From contig JAAZAW010000131.1 of assembly GCA_012514125.1 (NCBI GenBank), positions 1 to 17,730 of the forward strand: a stretch of 17,730 bases of DNA, given 5' to 3'. This document shows, in pieces, positions 14,245 through 17,730 of the stretch. The position numbers were made by a program, and so were the translations under genes. Source of the stretch: Phycisphaerae bacterium. Its GTDB lineage: Bacteria; Planctomycetota; Phycisphaerae; JAAYCJ01. Position 1 is the stretch's first letter. The number at the start of each line of letters is the position of its first letter. Under the pieces are notes generated by a model, which ran no database searches, was not told the origin of the DNA, and worked only from the letters and a program-made list of their open reading frames with translations.

Positions 14245-15599
14245 GTTTATCCAAATTTTCGGAAATTGAAACACCGCGGCAATTTTTGCCGATCGTTCAG
14301 ATGGCGGTGGAGCGGGCCAAACGTCGCGGGGCGCAATTTGCCGATGCGGTGATTTCGCTGGGCAGAGATATTTCGGTGATGGTGGACAAAAGTTCCATCA
14401 AGAGTTCACAGTCGGGATGGGAGCGGAGTTTTTCGATTCGTGTTTTTGTCGACGGCGGGATGGGCTTTGCCTCGACGAACGGACTTGAGACGCACGTGGT
14501 TGAGACGCTGGTGGATCGGGCGATTGCGCAGGCCCGGATTGCCACACCGGATCCGAATTTTGTTGCACTTCCCTCGCCGGAGGTTGCGCCGTATGTGCCG
14601 ACGGTATTCGATCCGCAGGTATTGACGCTGGGACCTGAGGATGCGATTCGCTGGGCGAGCGAAAATATCCGCGAAGCGAAGGGTGTTTATCCGGAGGTGA
14701 TCGTCAGCGGCGATGTGGGGGTTCGCGTATCGAGCCGGGTGATGGCCAGTTCGACGGGTATTATGCTGGACCGTAAATCGACAAGCGTGTACAGCGGATT
14801 TTTCTGCATTGTCAAAGAAGATGACGCGGTGGGCAGTTTTGCCGATCACGCGGGTGCAAGATTTTTATGTGATTTTGTTCCGACGGGGCTGGGTCGAAAA
14901 GCGACGACGCGGGCGATGGCGTATCGCCATGCGCGTAAAATTCAGACGGGCAAAACCACGCTGGTGCTCGGACCCATGGCGGCGCATGGCCTGTTTGCCG
15001 GATTGGTCCATGCAGCCAACGCCGAGTCCATTCAACGCAATCGCAGCATCTTTACGGGAAAAATGGGCGAATCCATTGCCCCTGAGTTGTTGACGATTAC
15101 CGATAACGGCATTATCGACCAGGGGTTGAATTCGGCAGCTTATGACGGTGAGGGCGCGGTGAAGAAAATTGTTACGGTCATCGATCGCGGACGATTTGTC
15201 AACCCATTGCACAACAGCTATAGCGCCTTTAAAGCGGGTGTTGCGAACACAGGCCACGGGACGCGAACTCGCGGAATTTCCCATTCAAATCTGGAGATCG
15301 AACTGGGCGATAAGACCGAAGCGCAGTTGATTGCCGAGGTGAAGGACGGCATTTATCTGGAAATCGGCAGCCTCGATCCGGACCTGACGAGCGGTGATAT
15401 TTCGACCCATCTGGATTTTGCCTTTAAAATTGAAAACGGTGAATTGGCATATCCGGTAACCAATACGATGGTCGGCGGTAATCTTCATGAGGTGTTGATG
15501 AATATCGACGCGATCTCCAGCGATTATCGTTACGAGCCTGGAAACAAGATGCCGAGTGTGCGGATTCGCGATGTGCAGGTGTCATCGGCAGGAGAATAA
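14241..15599 (+). CDS. pmbA: PmbA/TldE-like partner of TldD
   Basis: A 452-residue paralogue of the gene before it, lacking an HExxxH motif, as expected for the non-catalytic PmbA (TldE) subunit. Shared architecture includes SFSIRVFVDGGMGFASTNGL near residues 65-85, the central LGPMAAHGLFAGLVHAANAE at the position of the TldD active-site helix, LLTITDNGIIDQGLNSAAYDGEG, and the C-terminal MVGGNLHEVLMNIDAISSD. The ATG at 14241 overlaps the tldD-like stop codon, so the two are translationally coupled and probably made in equal amounts for a heterodimer. An upstream in-frame start at 14184 would run through the preceding gene and is unlikely. Function should match its partner: limited proteolysis of peptides or small unfolded proteins in the cytoplasm. 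Confidence 0.85.
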   Translation: MSLSKFSEIETPRQFLPIVQMAVERAKRRGAQFADAVISLGRDISVMVDKSSIKSSQSGWERSFSIRVFVDGGMGFASTNGLETHVVETLVDRAIAQARIATPDPNFVALPSPEVAPYVPTVFDPQVLTLGPEDAIRWASENIREAKGVYPEVIVSGDVGVRVSSRVMASSTGIMLDRKSTSVYSGFFCIVKEDDAVGSFADHAGARFLCDFVPTGLGRKATTRAMAYRHARKIQTGKTTLVLGPMAAHGLFAGLVHAANAESIQRNRSIFTGKMGESIAPELLTITDNGIIDQGLNSAAYDGEGAVKKIVTVIDRGRFVNPLHNSYSAFKAGVANTGHGTRTRGISHSNLEIELGDKTEAQLIAEVKDGIYLEIGSLDPDLTSGDISTHLDFAFKIENGELAYPVTNTMVGGNLHEVLMNIDAISSDYRYEPGNKMPSVRIRDVQVSSAGE

Positions 15600-15603
15600 C
15601 ACT

Positions 15604-15906
15604 ATGACGAGTGAACGTTCAATAAAAAACATCGAAGAGACGGCGCTATCGGAATTGATCGAAACGGTCGTCGTTGTGGATACGGAAAGCACGACGATTT
15701 TCATCGGCACGCTGGTTCGAGTGGCTCGCGATTGTCTGGTGCTCGAAGACGCCGATGTGCATGACTGCGAGCAGGGTTACAGCGGCAAGGAGCTTTACGT
15801 CGTCAACGCCCGAATGCACGGCTTTACACCCAACCGGGAAAAAGTGTATATTCCCATGCACAAGATCATCGCGATTTCCGTACTGGATGATATAATCGTG
15901 GAATAA
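15604..15906 (+). CDS. Small protein of unknown function (100 aa)
   Basis: I do not recognise this family with certainty. The protein is 100 residues, acidic, with no signal peptide or membrane segment. A compact strand-rich core begins at about residue 20 (ETVVVVDTESTTIFIGTLVRV, then DCLVLEDADVHDC) and ends with KVYIPMHKIIAISVLDD. The alternating strands, IGTLVRV turn and a closing -I-I-A-I-S- strand resemble a small barrel of the Sm/LSm kind, but this is only an impression. The start at 15604 is supported by AGGAGA at the end of the pmbA-like gene, 4 bp after its stop. It is therefore probably the last gene of the tldD-pmbA unit, followed by a long hairpin. It could be a partner or substrate of the peptidase pair, or unrelated. 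Confidence 0.7.
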   Translation: MTSERSIKNIEETALSELIETVVVVDTESTTIFIGTLVRVARDCLVLEDADVHDCEQGYSGKELYVVNARMHGFTPNREKVYIPMHKIIAISVLDDIIVE

Positions 15907-15910
15907 TCGC

Positions 15911-15993
15911 AGGCTTTGGGCTTTAGACTTTAGGCTTTGGGTAAAAAAGGCAGTGGGCCAAACCAGAGTCCAAAGCCCAAAGCCCAAAGCCTA
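15911..15993 (+). repeat. Heptamer-repeat hairpin between operon end and galE
   Basis: The left arm 15911-15940 is made of GGCTTTG/GACTTTA-type heptamers. The right arm 15964-15993 is their inverted copy (CCAAAGC units), and about 25 of 30 positions can pair around a 23-nt loop. TTTTTCTTT follows the right arm, so it may serve as a terminator for the upstream genes. It starts 4 bp after the stop codon of the 100-aa gene and ends 23 bp before galE, whose GGAGG lies in between. Confidence 0.8.
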
Positions 15994-16016
15994 TTTTTCT
16001 TTGGAGGTCAACAACT

Positions 16017-17000
16017 ATGAGAATATTCATTACCGGCGGGGCCGGATATGTCGGTTCGCATTGTGCCCGATTGCTGCGAGAGAGCGGGCATGAGCTTTGC
16101 ATTTATGATAATCTTTCCGCGGGCCATCGCGGCGCGGTCGAAGCCAGCGAACTGGTCGTCGGCGATCTGGCGGATGTGAAGAAACTCCACCAGACGATGA
16201 GCGATTTCGGCCCCGAAGCGGTGATGCACTTCGCCGCATCGACGGCGGTGGGTGAATCGGTCAAAGAGCCGTTGCTTTACTATCGCAACAATGTGGTCAA
16301 TACGGTGAACCTGCTGGAGGTCATGAAATCACTGGAGGTTAAAAAACTGGTCTTCAGCTCGACGTGCGCCACCTATGGCGTGCCGCCGAAGATGCCCATC
16401 ACCGAAGACATGCCGACCCACCCCTTGAGTCCCTACGGCCGGACCAAACTTATCATGGAACAGGTCTACGCCGATTGCTCCCGCGCGTGGGGGCTGGGCT
16501 TTGCGGCGCTGCGCTATTTCAACGCCTCGGGCGCCAGTTTCGATGTGACCATCGGCGAAGATCATAAACCCGAAACGCATCTGATTCCCATCGTCCTTCA
16601 GGTGGCTCTGGGGCAGCGTGAGCAGGTGGAAATCTTCGGCGACGATTACCCGACGCCCGACGGCACGTGCATTCGCGATTATATCCACGTTGAAGATTTA
16701 GCCGACGCCCATCAGCGTGCGTTACTGACGCTGACACCCGGCAAGCAGATTATCGTCAACCTCGGCACCGGCAGCGGCCATAGTGTCAAAGAGGTCATCG
16801 ACGTGACGGAAAAAGTCACCGGCAAAAAGATCAACGTGAAAATGGGCCCCCGTCGCGAGGGCGACACCCCATCGCTTTACGCCGATCCGACCAATGGTCA
16901 AAAGGTCCTGGGCTGGCAAGCCAAAGTCACCAATCTGGAAGACATCATCCAGACCGCCTGGGAATGGCACCGGGAACACCCCAACGGTTTCGCGGAATAG
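16017..17000 (+). CDS. galE: UDP-glucose 4-epimerase
   Basis: A 327-residue cytoplasmic epimerase that interconverts UDP-glucose and UDP-galactose using bound NAD, feeding galactose metabolism and polysaccharide precursors. It is a short-chain dehydrogenase: the NAD-binding GGAGYVGS lies at 7-14, the SSTCATYG active-site strand at 114-121, and the catalytic Y140-x3-K144 in PYGRTK. RYFNASGA and the C-terminal DYPTPDGTCIRDYIHVEDLADAH match galE closely. Length equals the family norm. GGAGG upstream gives a strong ribosome binding site. It uses more C- and G-ending codons than the genes before it. It stands alone after the heptamer hairpin, and could partner with the two glycosyltransferase genes in the window. 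Confidence 0.93.
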   Translation: MRIFITGGAGYVGSHCARLLRESGHELCIYDNLSAGHRGAVEASELVVGDLADVKKLHQTMSDFGPEAVMHFAASTAVGESVKEPLLYYRNNVVNTVNLLEVMKSLEVKKLVFSSTCATYGVPPKMPITEDMPTHPLSPYGRTKLIMEQVYADCSRAWGLGFAALRYFNASGASFDVTIGEDHKPETHLIPIVLQVALGQREQVEIFGDDYPTPDGTCIRDYIHVEDLADAHQRALLTLTPGKQIIVNLGTGSGHSVKEVIDVTEKVTGKKINVKMGPRREGDTPSLYADPTNGQKVLGWQAKVTNLEDIIQTAWEWHREHPNGFAE

Positions 17001-17207
17001 CCATAAATAATATTAATAAACGCCGCTCCCGTTCGTTTGGGCAGTGACTGAAAAAAATAAGGATAAATTTTGTTATAAACGAAGTTTTTTAGAAAGCTCC
17101 GTATTCGCTTTAAATCGTTATGATATAACAGAATAAAGTTTACGCAGCTCTCCTGTGGCATTATTATTTATTGCCTTAAATGATAAAACAGGGTCAACTT
17201 TCGTAAA

Positions 17208-17537
17208 ATGTCGATCGACAAATTGAAAAAGACGATCGTCAAAACGGAAAAGTCGATCGACAAATCGAAAAAGACGATCGTCAAAATGGAAAAGTCGATC
17301 GTCAAATTCGATAAGACGATCGACAAATTGAAAAAGTCGATCGATAAATTGGAAAAGACGATCGACAATTGCAAAATGTCGATCGAAAAAAGCCAAAAAT
17401 CGATCGATAAACCCCTCGTTTTGGTCGATTTTTTGCCTTTTTTAACCGATTTTGCCCTCCGGCGATTAATAATACTTATCAGCCAACCCTCATCGCTCTG
17501 CGGCGATGCGTTTGGTTCAATCGCAAAGGCCATTTGA
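17208..17537 (+). CDS. Doubtful ORF: heptad-repeat, possible coiled-coil protein
   Basis: A 109-residue frame whose first ~70 residues are ten 7-residue units (SIDKLKK, TIVKTEK, SIDKSKK and so on) encoded by the 21-bp array. Ile is invariant at unit position 2 and position 5 is often Leu, Met or Phe, so a coiled coil is possible. The remainder (LVLVDFLPFLTDFALRRLII...) is unrelated and runs across the start of the transposase remnant. There is no ribosome binding site, and the same array is also open in two minus-strand frames. The reading frame may therefore be a by-product of a DNA-level repeat. I treat it as unlikely to be a real gene. Confidence 0.2.
   Translation: MSIDKLKKTIVKTEKSIDKSKKTIVKMEKSIVKFDKTIDKLKKSIDKLEKTIDNCKMSIEKSQKSIDKPLVLVDFLPFLTDFALRRLIILISQPSSLCGDAFGSIAKAI
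17211..17414. repeat. 21-bp tandem array with CGATCG exactly every 21 bp (10 copies)
   Basis: Ten units start at 17211, 17232, 17253, 17274, 17295, 17316, 17337, 17358, 17379 and 17400. Every unit carries the palindrome CGATCG at its second base. The base before it alternates T, A, T, A through the first nine units, showing a 42-bp higher-order period. The rest of the unit is A-rich (consensus ACAAATTGAAAAAG) and drifts toward the right end. A 21-bp spacing is two helical turns, so all palindromes face one side of the DNA. It lies 210 bp after galE and 120 bp before the transposase remnant. Confidence 0.95.
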
Positions 17538-17697
17538 ACTTGAGGCGAGGATGCTGATGACGGAACATCGGCATTGTCTTGGAGTATTGCCGGAAGGGGA
17601 TATCGATTTTTCCATCCGATGGGCGTGCATCAGAAAGGCGTTTACACAACGCTGGCTTGCGGTAGGCGACAAGAAAGGATCGCGAAGTGAATCGTGA
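17533..17697 (+). pseudogene. REP-associated (Y1/RAYT-type) transposase remnant
   Basis: The frame PFELEARMLMTEHRHCLGVL followed by PEGDIDFSIRWACIRKAFTQR and GSRSES matches the middle part of RAYT-type Y1 transposases as I remember them (usual pattern F-x-A-x-V-x-M-P-x-H-x-H-C-x-W-T-L-P-x-G-D-x-D-F-S-x-R-W). The HxH metal-binding pair is kept as H-R-H. The N-terminal portion is missing. A TGA (17695-17697) cuts the frame before the helix with the catalytic tyrosine and the WQ-R-F-W-E-H block, so it is inactive. The dispersed repeat (copy C) begins 7 bp later. An in-frame ATG at 17506 adds unrelated residues. These single-strand transposases move REP palindromes. Confidence 0.7.
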
Positions 17698-17703
17698 AAG
17701 GGA

Positions 17704-17730
17704 CGTATTATACTAATTCCATTTACTTCG
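17704..17730 (+). repeat. Dispersed repeat element, copy C (cut by window end)
   Basis: The last 27 bases begin CGTATTATACTA-TTCCA and continue TTTACTTC, matching the outer end of copies A and B (TTATACT-x-TTTCCA-YTTACT). Only the first fifth of the element is in the window. It starts 7 bp after the stop that ends the transposase remnant. Confidence 0.6.

Noticed and set aside
17023..17039. AAACG/CGTTT hairpin-like pair after galE
   Set aside because: Five-bp arms around a long loop and no T-run; too weak to call a terminator.
17211..17414. Possible CRISPR array
   Set aside because: Units are contiguous 21-mers with no unique spacers, and no cas genes are near.
17491..17508. CATCGC/GCGATG hairpin just before the transposase remnant as its recognition palindrome
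   Set aside because: Only 6 bp, and a matching copy was not seen on the other side; chance occurrence is likely.
17118..17533. Two minus-strand frames with DRLFQFV-type and SIDF-type repeats across the 21-bp array
   Set aside because: They are read-outs of the same DNA repeat in other frames; no start signal or non-repeat domain supports them over a DNA-level array.

Overview
The window looks like bacterial chromosome from an anaerobic or facultatively fermentative organism. The evidence is the [FeFe]-hydrogenase maturase HydF next to an aspartate ammonia-lyase. An orphan Flp pilin, an RDD membrane protein, a TldD/PmbA pair, a secreted S10 carboxypeptidase, a glycogen-synthase-like enzyme and much repetitive intergenic DNA would suit a planctomycete of the Phycisphaerae type. 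That assignment is an inference from gene content and style; there is no rRNA or other phylogenetic marker here.

Layout. 1-211: the C-terminal tail of an IS66-type transposase, cut by the window edge. 327-1547 (-): a DEAD-box RNA helicase, followed by a 435-bp divergent intergenic region. 1983-3506 (+): an exported serine carboxypeptidase. 3621-4325 (+): a GntR/FadR-type regulator with a clear promoter and AT-rich operator-like palindromes. 4341-4633: a convergent intergenic region packed with repeats. 4631-8377 (-): a tight operon of glycosyltransferase, aspartate ammonia-lyase and hydF. 8669-8842 (+): a 57-aa Flp-type pilin with its own terminator. 9140-10912 (+): a glycogen/starch-synthase-like glycosyltransferase with a strong terminator. 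11168-15906 (+): RDD-domain protein, tldD-like, pmbA-like and a 100-aa unrecognised protein, probably one transcription unit. 16017-17000 (+): galE. 17211-17414: a striking 21-bp tandem array. 17533-17697: a broken REP-associated (Y1/RAYT-type) transposase.

The strongest unexplained signal is repetitive, noncoding DNA. A ~127-bp element occurs twice in inverted orientation (1844-1970 and 4508-4633, about 85% identical by eye), bracketing the carboxypeptidase-regulator pair. A third copy is entered at 17704 and cut by the window end, directly after the dead RAYT-type transposase. The element can fold into nested stems that are kept in both full copies. Next to the second copy is a 163-bp element with 23-bp inverted ends and an internal REP-like doublet.

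Three further arrays have periods built on 7 bp. One lies exactly between the RDD stop codon and the tldD start. One forms a long hairpin before galE. One repeats CGATCG exactly every 21 bp, ten times.

Functional links: HydF and aspartate ammonia-lyase fit H-cluster assembly; the glycosyltransferase, glycogen-synthase-like enzyme and GalE fit polysaccharide or storage-carbohydrate metabolism; TldD/PmbA is a paired peptidase system. No complete novel defence or mobile system is visible.
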